From: Bacteroidota bacterium
GTDB lineage: Bacteria > Bacteroidota > Bacteroidia > Flavobacteriales > Weeksellaceae
Length of the DNA stretch: 64,000 nt
NCBI GenBank assembly: GCA_023386965.1
Contig: JAEWIR010000028.1
Span: forward strand, 47,835-111,834
Reading direction: 5' to 3'
The position numbers were made by a program, and so were the translations under genes. Below, in pieces: positions 17,383-27,235 of this stretch. Numbering within the stretch: position 1 is the first letter of the stretch; each line of letters begins with the position of its first letter. Under the pieces are notes generated by a model that saw only the letters and a list, made by a program, of their open reading frames with translations, searched no databases and was not told where the DNA came from.

Positions 17383-18678
17383 TTATAATTTCAAGGTTAT
17401 AATACTACTTGTTTTCGGATCTGAGGCGTACCTCCGGTCCTGACGCAAAGGCAGCACACCCAGTATTTCATCCCTGGAGTCGCAAAGGAGCCAGATTTCC
17501 TGCGAGGCTAAAATAGGCAATTTTTCATCCTTAAAAAATTTGCTGATTTTCTTTTTGCCTATCATACCGATCGGGTAAAACACATCACCGCTTTTCTTCT
17601 TCCGCAGTTTAAGCGGAAGGGTCACTTTCTCACGGTCAATAAGCCACATGAGACGATTGCTGTTCCGTAGAGTGATTTTGAAGGTATCCGGAAGGATGAT
17701 TTCGTCTTCGTGGATATTCAGAATGAATTCTTGAGGCTTCGTAGACTTCGTTTCCTGTAAGGCCTGCAGTACCAGCGTTCCTCTGTCCACGGTCAGTTCG
17801 TATGTTGGAGAACGGAATACTTTGCCTTTTTCGGCTGAAAATATCTTTGAAATTTCGCTTTTATTTGAGAATCCAAACTTTCGCAGGATTTCGAATTTAA
17901 CAAAATCACTTTCTTTTTGAAGCCCGGGTTTATCAATACTGAATCCCCCAAAGTTTAACTGAATCAAAACACGCTCGATCTCAGCAATCTTGTCATCAAC
18001 AAAATTATTAGCCTCAGTAAGGTAGCTGATGGTTTTGTCAAAGTTTTCCAGAAAGTCCGGTCGCGCATCTGTCAGTTTTGAAATAACCTCGTTCCTTATC
18101 ATATTCCGCAGATAGTCATTTTGTGCATTTGACCGGTCTTCACGGAACGGAATCTTATTTTCCCCGGCAAAACGGTAGATGTCTTCTTTCGAAAAGTGGA
18201 GCAGTGGACGAAGGATATCGTCTGAAAACTCCGTGATTCCGCACAGACCCCTTATTCCGGTGCCGCGGGAGAGGTTGATGAGGAAAGTTTCCAGCTGGTC
18301 ATTCAGATGATGGGCGGTGACCAGATAGTTAAGGTTTTCCTTTTGTTGAATTTGCCGGAAGAAACGGTAGCGAAGGTCCCGTGCCCAAAGCTGTATGGAG
18401 GCTTCAGGTTTTTCATCTTTATCCGAAACCGTATAGAGGTGAAATCTAATATTTTTCGCTGAACAGTAATTCCGTACCAACTCTTCATCGGCATCCGAAT
18501 CGTTGCCTCTCAGCCGGTAGTTCACATGTGCCACCTGAAAGTTGACGCCTGTCTGCTGAAAGAGATGAAGCAGGACCATGGAATCTGCGCCACCGCTTAC
18601 TGCAAGAAGGAAGCGGTCTTCCGAAAATGAGACATCGAAACGGTCCAATTGGGCCTGAAAAGTCTGTATTGTAAGCAC
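17383..18678 (-). CDS. tilS: tRNA(Ile)-lysidine synthase
   Basis: 431 residues. The N-terminal PP-loop ATPase is LLAVSGGADSMVLLHLF. The TAHHLNDQLETFLINLSRGTGIRGL block and the RPLLHFSKEDI segment belong to the N-type ATP pyrophosphatase core. The C-terminal TilS domain (KKKSGDVFYPIGMIGKKKISKFFKDEKLP) is complete. It attaches lysine to C34 of tRNA-Ile(CAU), changing it to read AUA; essential. It is divergent from the OmpA-family gene. Confidence 0.96.
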   Translation of the reverse strand: MLTIQTFQAQLDRFDVSFSEDRFLLAVSGGADSMVLLHLFQQTGVNFQVAHVNYRLRGNDSDADEELVRNYCSAKNIRFHLYTVSDKDEKPEASIQLWARDLRYRFFRQIQQKENLNYLVTAHHLNDQLETFLINLSRGTGIRGLCGITEFSDDILRPLLHFSKEDIYRFAGENKIPFREDRSNAQNDYLRNMIRNEVISKLTDARPDFLENFDKTISYLTEANNFVDDKIAEIERVLIQLNFGGFSIDKPGLQKESDFVKFEILRKFGFSNKSEISKIFSAEKGKVFRSPTYELTVDRGTLVLQALQETKSTKPQEFILNIHEDEIILPDTFKITLRNSNRLMWLIDREKVTLPLKLRKKKSGDVFYPIGMIGKKKISKFFKDEKLPILASQEIWLLCDSRDEILGVLPLRQDRRYASDPKTSSIITLKL

Positions 18679-18696
18679 TTTTTAAGAAATGTTTAG

Positions 18697-18704
18697 CAAA
18701 GATA
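18697..18704 (-). promoter_or_regulatory. -7 box for tilS
   Basis: Minus-strand TATCTTTG 19 bases upstream of the tilS ATG, back to back with the plus-strand box at 18730. Confidence 0.45.
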
Positions 18705-18729
18705 ATTTTTATCTTCGGACGATAAGCGG

Positions 18730-18737
18730 TACTTTTG
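18730..18737 (+). promoter_or_regulatory. -7 box for the OmpA-family gene
   Basis: TACTTTTG, 21 bases upstream of the ATG at 18759. It excludes the longer TTG start at 18735, which would lie inside the promoter. Confidence 0.5.
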
Positions 18738-18758
18738 AAACTAACAAAACAACTACTT

Positions 18759-19595
18759 ATGAAAATAGGAAAAATGATTGTGGCTGCGGCAGTTGCTGTT
18801 ACCATCACGTCCTGTGTGAGCAGGAAACAGTTTGATGCTTTAAATGAAAATTACAACCAGTGCATCACCAATATTGGTGACCGCCAGCGTGAAATCCAGG
18901 ATTTGAAGTCTGTAAATTCAGGACTCGCCAGTGAGAACAACCTTCTGAAGAGTCAGAACGATGCGCTGAAATCATCACTGGACGCCTGTCTTTCCAATAC
19001 CGGCAAAGGCTCTGCAAACATTGACAAACTGATTGGCGAAATCAACGCGTCCAATTCCTATATCAAGCGTCTGATTTCTACCAATGCCAAGAACGACAGT
19101 CTGAACATGGCACTTTCCAACAGACTTAAAAGATCGTTGGATAATGTATCGGACCAGGATGTTGAAATTAAGGTGCTGAAAGGTGTGGTAATGATCTCAC
19201 TGTCAGATAAGATGCTTTATAAGACGGGCGATTATAATATTCAGCCGTCTGCGCAGGAAGTTCTGGGTAAAGTGGCAAAAGTGATCAATGACTATGATAA
19301 ATATTCCGTACTGATTGAAGGTAATACGGATAATGTTCCATTAAATTCGGCAAATCTTCCGAAAGACAACTGGGATCTTTCCGCGCTGAGAGCTACCTCC
19401 ATGGCACGTGTGCTGCAAAACCAGTTTGGTGTTGATCCTTCCCGGATCACGGCAGGCGGACGTTCCGAATACAATCCAAAGGCGACCAATATGTCGGTTT
19501 CCGGCAGAGCTGAGAACCGCAGGACAGAAATCATCATCATGCCTAAACTGGATGAGTTTATGAAGCTGATGGATATTGCTCCCGTCAAGAACTAA
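18759..19595 (+). CDS. OmpA-family peptidoglycan-binding lipoprotein
   Basis: 278 residues. Lipoprotein signal MKIGKMIVAAAVAVTITSC (lipobox ITSC). A coiled-coil region follows (about residues 25-110, heptad-like LNENYNQCITNIGDRQREIQDLKSVN). The C-terminal OmpA domain has LIEGNTDNVPLN, LSALRATSMARVLQ and the GRAENRRTEIII signature that holds diaminopimelate. Likely links outer membrane and peptidoglycan. The ATG at 18759 is chosen because the -7 box is at 18730-18737. Confidence 0.9.
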   Translation: MKIGKMIVAAAVAVTITSCVSRKQFDALNENYNQCITNIGDRQREIQDLKSVNSGLASENNLLKSQNDALKSSLDACLSNTGKGSANIDKLIGEINASNSYIKRLISTNAKNDSLNMALSNRLKRSLDNVSDQDVEIKVLKGVVMISLSDKMLYKTGDYNIQPSAQEVLGKVAKVINDYDKYSVLIEGNTDNVPLNSANLPKDNWDLSALRATSMARVLQNQFGVDPSRITAGGRSEYNPKATNMSVSGRAENRRTEIIIMPKLDEFMKLMDIAPVKN

Positions 19596-19614
19596 GTATT
19601 TTTTACACCTCTGA

Positions 19615-19639
19615 AATCCCGTTTATTCGGGATTTTTTT
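19615..19639 (+). terminator. Terminator after the OmpA-family gene
   Basis: AATCCCG...CGGGATT stem followed by seven T residues, 20 bases after the stop. Confidence 0.8.
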
Positions 19640-19668
19640 GTTTATTTATTTTTCCAAAGTTTAAGTAT

Positions 19669-20316
19669 ATGAGTTTTTTTGAAGAACAGTGTCCGGAAAT
19701 GGACCGCTACCTGGAGAGTAATGCTTCCCGGGAGCCTGAACATCTGAAAAGATTACGGCGCGAGACCTATCAGAAGACCACACAGCCACATATGCTCTCC
19801 GGCTATCAGCAGGGACGGTTACTTACGATAATTTCAAAGATGCTGAGCCCGCGCAATATCCTGGAAATAGGTACTTTCACGGGATATGCCACCCTTTGCC
19901 TGGCTGAAGGACTTGTTCCCGACGGAAAGATTACTACGCTTGATGTTAATGAGGAACTGGCTTATATTCCCAGAAAATACTTTCAGGAAAGCCTGCATTC
20001 AGCAAAAATTAATTTTGTAATTGAGGATGCTCTGGAATTTCTGCAGCAAGCTGATGAGATTTTTGACCTGGTATTTATTGATGCCGATAAGGAAAACTAT
20101 GTAAGTTACTGGAACCTTATAAAGCCCAGATTGCGCTCCGGCTCGGTAGTTCTGTTGGATAATGTGCTGTGGTATGGTAAAGTTTTGAGGGACGAACCTG
20201 CAGATCAAGCAACAAAGCAGATTATCGAGCTCAACGATTTGGTGGCGCGTGACGGAGATTTTGAGAATCTTATTTTACCTTTGCGCGACGGTATTAATTT
20301 AATAAGGAAAAAGTAA
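19669..20316 (+). CDS. O-methyltransferase (CCoAOMT-like)
   Basis: 215-residue class I SAM methyltransferase of the caffeoyl-CoA/catechol O-methyltransferase family. SAM motif I is ILEIGTFTGYATLCLAEGL. Metal/substrate residues are in FDLVFIDADKENYV and VLLDNVLWYGKV; the ending LPLRDGINLIRKK is typical. The bacterial substrate is unknown. It heads a tight plus-strand run (gaps of 10-15 bases) with the NlpC/P60, DUF1648 and waaA genes. Confidence 0.9.
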   Translation: MSFFEEQCPEMDRYLESNASREPEHLKRLRRETYQKTTQPHMLSGYQQGRLLTIISKMLSPRNILEIGTFTGYATLCLAEGLVPDGKITTLDVNEELAYIPRKYFQESLHSAKINFVIEDALEFLQQADEIFDLVFIDADKENYVSYWNLIKPRLRSGSVVLLDNVLWYGKVLRDEPADQATKQIIELNDLVARDGDFENLILPLRDGINLIRKK

Positions 20317-20328
20317 CTTCAAACGTAC

Positions 20329-21042
20329 ATGGGAAAGGCAGTTTGCAATACTTCTGCAGCACCGCTCCGCCGGGAGCCGAATCACCGGTCTGAAATGGTC
20401 TCGCAGATGCTTTTTGGCGAAAGTGCCGATGTGTTGGGAACAGCAGGTCATTTTCTGAAAGTACGTATGGATTATGACGGTTATGAGGGATTTGTTCATT
20501 ACACTCAACTCTCAGCCATTACCGATGACGAATTTTCTTCCCGGCCCACTGCTTTTTTTACTGATTTATTTGGTTATGTCCCTTCCGGAAGCGGCTCTGT
20601 CATGATCTCAATGGGCAGCGAAATTGCGTCACCGCACCCAGCGGAGGTTATACCGGCGACCCATGAAAGTATTGCCCGCACCGCAATTCTTTTCCTGAAT
20701 ACACCCTACCTATGGAGTGGAAGGAGTGTTTTCGGCATAGACTGCAGCGGTTTCATGCAGATTGTGTTTAAGATACACGGGCTGTTGCTGCCACGCGATG
20801 CCCACAAGCAGGCCGGAGAAGGTACCGTTCTGGATTTTATTGAAGAAAGTTTGCCGGGCGACCTTGCTTTTTTTGAAGATGAAGAAGGAAATATTGTACA
20901 TGTAGGAATGATGCTTGAAGATCAGCGCATTATCCATGCATACGGTAAAGTAAGGATCGACTTGCTGGATTCTTCCGGTATCTTTAATGTAGATTTAAAC
21001 AAACATACGCACAGGCTTAGGTTTGTGAGACGTTTACTGTAA
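20329..21042 (+). CDS. NlpC/P60 (C40) peptidase with N-terminal SH3 domain
   Basis: 237 residues. An SH3b-like domain (about 5-75, LRREPNHRSEMVSQMLFGE...LKVRMDYDGYEGFVHYTQL) precedes a C40 domain. The catalytic Cys is in GIDCSGFMQIVF and the catalytic His in GNIVHVGMML. Such enzymes cut gamma-D-Glu-diaminopimelate bonds in cell-wall peptides. No signal peptide is visible at the chosen ATG, as in many Bacteroidota homologues (YkfC-like cytosolic recycling is possible). Confidence 0.88.
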   Translation: MGKAVCNTSAAPLRREPNHRSEMVSQMLFGESADVLGTAGHFLKVRMDYDGYEGFVHYTQLSAITDDEFSSRPTAFFTDLFGYVPSGSGSVMISMGSEIASPHPAEVIPATHESIARTAILFLNTPYLWSGRSVFGIDCSGFMQIVFKIHGLLLPRDAHKQAGEGTVLDFIEESLPGDLAFFEDEEGNIVHVGMMLEDQRIIHAYGKVRIDLLDSSGIFNVDLNKHTHRLRFVRRLL

Positions 21043-21051
21043 ATTCTGGAT

Positions 21052-21510
21052 ATGCTGCAAAAATTTTTAACAGGTGTCAATCTTACCTTATTGGTCTTTA
21101 TCTGGATCTACCCTGCTGTAAACTATAACCAACTTCCAGAAATCATCCCTGTCCATTTTTCAGGCGACGGAACACCTGACGGTTTTGGCAGCCGCTATAT
21201 GATATGGCTGGAGTCCGGAATCGCCACGCTGCTTTTTGGGATTTGCACCTATGTTTATTTTAATCCTTCCAAAATTAACCTTCCGGAAGATTTCAAAAAA
21301 AATACCCACGTCATCCAAAAATTTATCTCTGTCCTGTGTACCTTGGTTCTGCTTATTTTTGCATGGATGTCCTATCAAACAGTACAGGTGGCGCTGGATA
21401 ATACTGCACGGTTTTCCATGTCGCCCGGAATTATAATTGGCTTGCTGTATGTCGGCATCATTGGGATGATTATTTATTTGGGGAAGGCAAACGAAACTGT
21501 CAAGCATTAA
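21052..21510 (+). CDS. DUF1648 membrane protein
   Basis: 152 residues with four predicted TM helices. The N-terminal DUF1648 motif is visible: VNYNQLPEIIPVHFSGDGTPDGFGSR. Related domains occur in SdpI-type immunity proteins and other small membrane proteins; function here unknown. Starts 10 bases after the peptidase gene and ends 15 bases before waaA. Confidence 0.8.
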   Translation: MLQKFLTGVNLTLLVFIWIYPAVNYNQLPEIIPVHFSGDGTPDGFGSRYMIWLESGIATLLFGICTYVYFNPSKINLPEDFKKNTHVIQKFISVLCTLVLLIFAWMSYQTVQVALDNTARFSMSPGIIIGLLYVGIIGMIIYLGKANETVKH

Positions 21511-21524
21511 CAAAGCCTGAAACT

Positions 21525-22760
21525 ATGAGGTCTCTTTACAATATTTTTATTTCGCTGATGATCTTTGCTATGAAGGTAGGTGCGCTTTTCAGCTACAAGC
21601 TGAAAAAAGGACTGGCGGGCAGGAGGCAAAGCTGTGATATTGTAAAAGAAGCCTTCTCGCCGGAGGACCGCGTCATTTGGATGCACGCCGCAAGTCTGGG
21701 CGAATATGAACAGGGCATTCCGGTGCTGGAAAAACTGAAGGCGAATTTTCCGGAGCATAAAATCCTTATCACCTTCTTTTCACCCTCCGGATACGATAAC
21801 GTCATTCATAAAACTAATATTGCCGATGCTGTTTGCTACCTTCCATTTGACACACCGAGGTGGATAGGGGAATTCACTTCGGGTTTCCGCACCGAAATTT
21901 TCTTTACTGTAAAGTATGAGTACTGGTATAATCTGCTGGAAAATCTTAAAAGCAATAATGTAAAGGTTTATGTGGTTTCCGCCCTGTTCTATGAACGTCA
22001 GGTTTTCTTTCAGCCTTACGGCGGTTGGTTCGTGAAACAGCTTCGCAGGAATGTCAGCTGGTTTTTTCATCAGACACCCACATCCTACGGATTAGCCAGG
22101 ACGATTCGGCTTAATAATTCATCCATTGCCGGAGATACCCGTTTCGACAGGGTGAAGCAAATTAGAGACAGAGATAATTTTGTGCCTTTTGTGCAGCAGT
22201 TTAAAGAGGACATGAGTCTGATTGTTCTGGGTTCCTCCTGGGAAACGGAAGAGCAGATTGCGCTGCTCGTCGCGTATCATGAGCCCGATGTCAAGATAAT
22301 TATTGCGCCACATGACCTGTCGCGTACGGCGACTCTGCAGCAGTTGTTTCCACAGGCAGTCCTTTATTCAGAATTAGTTTCCGGACAGCCCCTGCGGGAA
22401 AATCAGAATGTACTTATCATAGATTGCATCGGCCTCCTTTCAAAACTGTATTCCTATGCCGATGTGGCCGTGGTGGGCGGTGGGTTCCATTCGAAGGGAC
22501 TTCATAATATTCTGGAAGCTGCTACATTTGGTATTCCCGTGCTTTTCGGAAATAAATACACCAAAAACCCCGAAGCCGATCAGTTGCTGGAAAAACATGG
22601 CGGAAAATCATTTGAAAATGAGACGCAGGCCTCAGATTTCCTGATAAAACTCCTTCAAAATCCTGCCATGGCCCGCGAAATGGGAGAGAATGCAGCCAAA
22701 TTTGTAAGCGGGCAGCCAGATGCCACCCGGTTGATAATAGACAAAATTTTATCGGAGTAG
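21525..22760 (+). CDS. waaA: 3-deoxy-D-manno-octulosonic acid (Kdo) transferase
   Basis: 411-residue GT30 enzyme that transfers Kdo from CMP-Kdo to lipid A precursor at the inner membrane. The N-terminal membrane anchor is SLYNIFISLMIFAMKVGALF. The catalytic acidic residue is in WMHAASLGEYEQG, and the donor-site GGGFHSKGLHNILEAATFGIPVLFG is the GT-B glycine/E-x7-E motif. Ends overlap by 12 bases with the convergent conserved hypothetical gene. Confidence 0.95.
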   Translation: MRSLYNIFISLMIFAMKVGALFSYKLKKGLAGRRQSCDIVKEAFSPEDRVIWMHAASLGEYEQGIPVLEKLKANFPEHKILITFFSPSGYDNVIHKTNIADAVCYLPFDTPRWIGEFTSGFRTEIFFTVKYEYWYNLLENLKSNNVKVYVVSALFYERQVFFQPYGGWFVKQLRRNVSWFFHQTPTSYGLARTIRLNNSSIAGDTRFDRVKQIRDRDNFVPFVQQFKEDMSLIVLGSSWETEEQIALLVAYHEPDVKIIIAPHDLSRTATLQQLFPQAVLYSELVSGQPLRENQNVLIIDCIGLLSKLYSYADVAVVGGGFHSKGLHNILEAATFGIPVLFGNKYTKNPEADQLLEKHGGKSFENETQASDFLIKLLQNPAMAREMGENAAKFVSGQPDATRLIIDKILSE

Positions 22761-23408
22761 TCCGCGGTTTTTTATACTTCTGTAAGTGTCCGCAATATTT
22801 TCCGGAATGAAGTCCGGTTCCAGCCAATCGGGATTAAGGCCTATATGATTACTGAGTGAATTGAGCTGAGTATTTGCTGTTAATTGATCCCTGATCAGCC
22901 GGTACAGTTCCGCCAGGTCAATATAATAATCAGGGTCAAGTTTTATTGTCAGCGTAAGCATCCTGAGTATTTTGTTCAGCAGATAAATATGCAGTTTATG
23001 GGTGTCGCCATAACGCTGTGGTTGTTTCAGCACCTCGGAGATGAGCAGAAGATTAAGGGAAACTTCCCCAAATTTATCCGTTGTAATTTTTACATGTTCG
23101 GTGATTGCTGCGCTTATCTTACGTATTAACTGCAGGAACAGTTTCGGATTTCGGTGATTTTTAGCTGCCTGCGCTACCGCCTGTACAATGTAGGTTTCCA
23201 TCTTTATACGTTTGTCGTCGGTGTTTTCAGGATCAATGAGTTCAAAGTACAGTTTTTGCGAAAGGATTTTATCTTTTTTCAGGAGGCGAAAGATCAGTTT
23301 GTCCTTTTCCGTGGATGTAAAAGCGCTGAGCGCCTGCTTAAATTGTTTTGAAAATTCCATGGGGCTGTTTTCGGGAATGTGATTGCTGATTTGTTGCTTG
23401 CGGGACAT
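22749..23408 (-). CDS. Conserved hypothetical protein
   Basis: 219 residues, almost all helical and charged, no signal peptide and no recognised motif. Helical segments such as MEFSKQFKQALSAFTSTEKDKLIFRLL and IYLLNKILRMLTLTIKLDPDYYIDLAELY suggest a HEAT- or TPR-like helical bundle. Convergent with waaA with a 12-base overlap of the 3' ends. I do not recognise a family. Confidence 0.7.
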   Translation of the reverse strand: MSRKQQISNHIPENSPMEFSKQFKQALSAFTSTEKDKLIFRLLKKDKILSQKLYFELIDPENTDDKRIKMETYIVQAVAQAAKNHRNPKLFLQLIRKISAAITEHVKITTDKFGEVSLNLLLISEVLKQPQRYGDTHKLHIYLLNKILRMLTLTIKLDPDYYIDLAELYRLIRDQLTANTQLNSLSNHIGLNPDWLEPDFIPENIADTYRSIKNRGLLR

Positions 23409-23550
23409 TAGCTGGAGCAGTAGAGGTTTGCCATTTTAAACTCCTGCAAATGAATTTAGCGTAAAAATAACACCTTTAATGACCGGAACCCGAATAAAAA
23501 CATTTACATCTTTAAAATATTTATTACTTTTAACGCCTTAAATAAATTTC

Positions 23551-24003
23551 ATGAAAAAGATATTTTTATTAATTGCTGCATTTTTCGCATTTAGTTTCCT
23601 GATGAACTGTGATGATGATGAGGTAGTAAAGTCCAGGATTACCGGTGTCTGGAAACCTGTAAAGATGGTGGAAACTACTGTAGACAGTACCGGCTCCAAC
23701 TCCGAGACTTACTGGTATACGGACTGCCAGCAACTTTCCCGCTGGACCTTTAATGAAGATAATACCGGTAGTGTGCTTAGGCAGGATGATACATTCACGA
23801 CCTGTCATATCGCATTCCAAAGCACTATAAATTATCAGTATAATCCTAAAACCGGTGATATCGTAATTAATTACCTGACCGGACAGGATACGGGCAAAAT
23901 TTCTGACCTTACAGATACCACCATGAACCTTAAGATTGAGGAGATAGACCTGAACGCGGATACTTACGAATCCCAGGTATACACCATGGTGCGGGTTCAG
24001 TAA
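23551..24003 (+). CDS. Lipocalin-like lipoprotein
   Basis: 150 residues. Signal MKKIFLLIAAFFAFSFLMNCDDDE with a lipobox at Cys20, followed by acidic residues. The body resembles the lipocalin-like domain common in Bacteroidota (ITGVWKPVKMVET, the GxW opening, then beta-strand repeats). Function unknown, probably a surface lipoprotein (DDDE may act as an export signal, inference). Followed by a terminator. Confidence 0.78.
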   Translation: MKKIFLLIAAFFAFSFLMNCDDDEVVKSRITGVWKPVKMVETTVDSTGSNSETYWYTDCQQLSRWTFNEDNTGSVLRQDDTFTTCHIAFQSTINYQYNPKTGDIVINYLTGQDTGKISDLTDTTMNLKIEEIDLNADTYESQVYTMVRVQ

Positions 24004-24024
24004 AATTTTTCAGAGAATCAGAAG

Positions 24025-24049
24025 CCCTTTCTTTCGGAAGGGTTTTTTT
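24025..24049 (+). terminator. Terminator after the lipocalin-like gene
   Basis: CCCTT...AAGGG stem followed by seven T residues. Confidence 0.75.
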
Positions 24050-24131
24050 ATGCGCTGTAGCCGGACTGGTATATTACAGAAGGCTGCGCGCTTTCAATGC
24101 CGGTTATGGGTGTTGTTTGGCTGCAATGCCT

Positions 24132-24139
24132 TAAATTTG
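24132..24139 (+). promoter_or_regulatory. -7 box for leuS
   Basis: TAAATTTG 24 bases upstream of the leuS ATG, with a TTG (24113-24115) 16 bases further up as a candidate -33 element. Confidence 0.5.
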
Positions 24140-24163
24140 CAAACTCATTGATAATAAGGAATA

Positions 24164-26977
24164 ATGTTTTACAATCATCAGCAGATCGACCGTAAATGGC
24201 AAAAATACTGGCAGAAAAATCAAACCTATAAAACCTCGGAAGACCACAGCAAGCCCAAATTCTATGCCCTGGATATGTTTCCGTACCCTTCGGGAGCGGG
24301 ACTTCATGTAGGTCATCCACTTGGATATATTGCATCCGATATCTTTGCAAGATATAAAAGACATCAGGGTTTCAATGTGCTGCACCCCATCGGCTACGAC
24401 AGTTTTGGCCTGCCGGCGGAACAGTATGCCATACAGACCGGCCAGCATCCGGCAGTGACTACCGAACAGAACATCACGAGGTATGAGGAGCAGTTACGCA
24501 GAATAGGTTTCTCCTTTGACTGGAGCCGCGAGCTGCGCACATCCGAACCTTCTTATTATAAGTGGACCCAGTGGATCTTTATTGAGCTCTTCCATTCCTG
24601 GTATAACCGAACCACAGATAAAGCCGAGCCCATTTCCACTCTTATCGAACATCTTAATAACCATGGAACAGATCAGCTTTTTGCGTTTCAGAATGAAAAT
24701 CTCAGTCTGACCGCTGCCGACTGGCAAAGCGCTTCTGAAGCCGGGAAACAGGAAATTCTGCTGAATTACCGTTTGGCCTTCCGGGCAGAAACTACTGTAA
24801 ACTGGTGTCCCGGATTGGGTACCGTACTTGCCAATGATGAGGTAAAGGACGGTAAATCGGAGCGCGGCGGTTTCCCTGTATTTCAGAAGAAAATGATGCA
24901 GTGGAGCATGCGCATCACAGCCTATTCCGAACGTCTTCTGCAGGGTCTGAAAAATATTGACTGGCCACAGCCTCTTAAGGATTCTCAGGAATACTGGATC
25001 GGTAAATCGCAGGGTGCCTCAGTACGATTTAAGACGGAAACTGCAAATACGTCCATTGAGGTGTTTACCACCCGTCCGGATACTATTTTCGGTGCTACTT
25101 TTATCGTCCTCGCTCCGGAAAATCCACTGGTTGACCTTCTGACCACTGATTCGCAGAGAGAAGAAGTAGATAACTACCGGGAGGAAACCTCCAAGAAAAC
25201 GGAGCGTGACCGTATGACCGATGTTAAGAATGTAAGCGGAGCCTTTACGGGAAGTTATGTGCAGCACCCTTTCACCGATAAGAAAATGCCCGTCTATATT
25301 TCCGACTACGTACTGATGGGCTACGGAACCGGCGCTGTAATGGCGGTACCGGCTCATGACGAACGGGACCACAGGTTTGCCAGGAAATTTGACCTCGAAA
25401 TTATCAATGTAATTGAAAACAGCCTCGACATTCAGGTTGAAAGCTACGACAGTAAGGACAGTGTTTGTGTAAATTCCGAATTTTTGAACGGACTTACTTA
25501 TGAACTGGCCAAAATAAAGATCATAGACGAGATTGAGAACCGCGGTATTGGTCATGGAATGATCAACTACAGGCAGCGTGATGCCATCTTTTCCCGTCAG
25601 CGCTATTGGGGCGAGCCTGTGCCGGTCTATTATAAGGACGGCATGGCTTATACCCTGCCAACCTCTGCTCTGCCTCTGGAATTGCCTGAGGTGGAGAAGT
25701 ATTTGCCCACCGAAGACGGTGACCCGCCATTGGGGAATGCCCGAACCTTTGCCTGGGATGAGGTTCATCAGGAAGTAGTGGCCACCGACCGCATAGACGG
25801 AAGTACCGTCTTCCCTCTGGAATTGTCCACCATGCCCGGTTGGGCCGGAAGCTCCTGGTATTTCTTAAGATATATGGACCCGGCTAATGAAAATGTTTTT
25901 GCGGATAAGGAGGCAACAGACTATTGGGGACAGGTGGATCTATATATCGGCGGCAGCGAACATGCCACCGGACACTTGCTGTACGCACGTTTTTGGAACA
26001 TGTTTTTGAAGGACAGAGGGTATGTACGCCATGAAGAGCCTTTTAAAAAGCTGATTAACCAGGGAATGATCCTGGGGTTGAGTGCATTTGTATATAGAAT
26101 TGCCGGAACCAACCGCTTTATTTCCAAAAATCTGATTGCTGATCAGGAGACACAAAAAATCCACGTTGATGTCTCCCTTTTAAAAGGAACATCGGATGAA
26201 CTGGATGTTGAAGCATTCAGGAATTGGCGTCCTGAGTTTGCAGACGCTGAATTTATTCTTGAAGACGGCAAATATATTACTGAACGTGAGGTGGAAAAAA
26301 TGTCCAAGTCCAAATATAATGTGGTAAATCCCGATGAGATTTGTGATGAATACGGCGCCGACTGCCTGCGGCTCTACGAAATGTTCCTGGGTCCGCTGGA
26401 GCAAAGCAAGCCCTGGAATACCCAGGGGCTGACCGGTGTTTATGGTTTCCTGAAAAAACTCTACAACCTTTACTATAACGGTGAGGAAGTGTATATATCT
26501 GATGATGAGCCTACTAAGGAAGAATACAAGGTGTTGCATACTTTAATAAAGAAAGTAATTTACGATCTGGACAATTTTTCATTCAATACTTCCGTTTCAT
26601 CATTCATGATTGCTGTAAATGAGCTGCAGAAGCTAAGATGCAGCAAACGGAAGATCCTGGAACCGCTGGCAGTCGTGATTTCTCCATATGCGCCTCATAT
26701 TTGTGAAGAACTTTGGAGTGTGATGGGTTACCGTACCTCCATTGAAACTGTTTCTTTTCCGGTATTAAATGAGGAATATCTTACCGAGGCAAATTTTGAA
26801 TATCCTGTAAGTTTTAACGGAAAGATGAGGTTTAAAGTAAGTCTTGGTACCGATTTGGATACTGAGCAAATTGAGAGTGAAGTAATGAAGGACGAAAGAA
26901 CAATACAGCAGTTAGGCGGAAATTTGCCGCGCAAAGTGATCATTGTTCGGAATAAAATAGTTAATATTGTCGTCTGA
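24164..26977 (+). CDS. leuS: Leucyl-tRNA synthetase
   Basis: 937-residue class I synthetase. HIGH motif appears as YPSGAGLHVGHPLGY, the CP1 editing domain contains the TTRPDTIFGATFIVLAPE block and GYGTGAVMAVPAHDERD with its conserved Asp, and KMSKS is EKMSKSKYNVVNPDE. A Bacteroidota-type insertion (about residues 145-190, ISTLIEHLNNHGTDQLFAFQ) lies before the zinc/CP1 region, making it longer than the E. coli enzyme (about 860). Monocistronic. Confidence 0.97.
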   Translation: MFYNHQQIDRKWQKYWQKNQTYKTSEDHSKPKFYALDMFPYPSGAGLHVGHPLGYIASDIFARYKRHQGFNVLHPIGYDSFGLPAEQYAIQTGQHPAVTTEQNITRYEEQLRRIGFSFDWSRELRTSEPSYYKWTQWIFIELFHSWYNRTTDKAEPISTLIEHLNNHGTDQLFAFQNENLSLTAADWQSASEAGKQEILLNYRLAFRAETTVNWCPGLGTVLANDEVKDGKSERGGFPVFQKKMMQWSMRITAYSERLLQGLKNIDWPQPLKDSQEYWIGKSQGASVRFKTETANTSIEVFTTRPDTIFGATFIVLAPENPLVDLLTTDSQREEVDNYREETSKKTERDRMTDVKNVSGAFTGSYVQHPFTDKKMPVYISDYVLMGYGTGAVMAVPAHDERDHRFARKFDLEIINVIENSLDIQVESYDSKDSVCVNSEFLNGLTYELAKIKIIDEIENRGIGHGMINYRQRDAIFSRQRYWGEPVPVYYKDGMAYTLPTSALPLELPEVEKYLPTEDGDPPLGNARTFAWDEVHQEVVATDRIDGSTVFPLELSTMPGWAGSSWYFLRYMDPANENVFADKEATDYWGQVDLYIGGSEHATGHLLYARFWNMFLKDRGYVRHEEPFKKLINQGMILGLSAFVYRIAGTNRFISKNLIADQETQKIHVDVSLLKGTSDELDVEAFRNWRPEFADAEFILEDGKYITEREVEKMSKSKYNVVNPDEICDEYGADCLRLYEMFLGPLEQSKPWNTQGLTGVYGFLKKLYNLYYNGEEVYISDDEPTKEEYKVLHTLIKKVIYDLDNFSFNTSVSSFMIAVNELQKLRCSKRKILEPLAVVISPYAPHICEELWSVMGYRTSIETVSFPVLNEEYLTEANFEYPVSFNGKMRFKVSLGTDLDTEQIESEVMKDERTIQQLGGNLPRKVIIVRNKIVNIVV

Positions 26978-27172
26978 TTTCTGTAACAGGTACAGCGATT
27001 TATTGCGGAATCAATAAAAAATTGCGATAATTTTTCTTATTTTTTAACGATTCTAAGCGAGAGGGTCAAATTTCTCACTTTTCGCTTTTCAGATTAATAA
27101 ATTGACAATATTAATTATTATTAACATAAGCTTTTCTATCATGGTGATAGGCTAAAAAGTTTGCGTGATAAT

Positions 27173-27180
27173 TATATTTG
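27173..27180 (+). promoter_or_regulatory. -7 box for the exbB-tonB operon
   Basis: TATATTTG in an AT-rich 258-base leader, giving a 5' UTR of about 50 bases before the ExbB ATG at 27236. The rest of 26978-27172 shows no gene. Confidence 0.5.
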
Positions 27181-27235
27181 CATTTATTTTACGGCGTAAA
27201 TTTTAAAAAAAATAACAATTATAATTTAGTTAAAT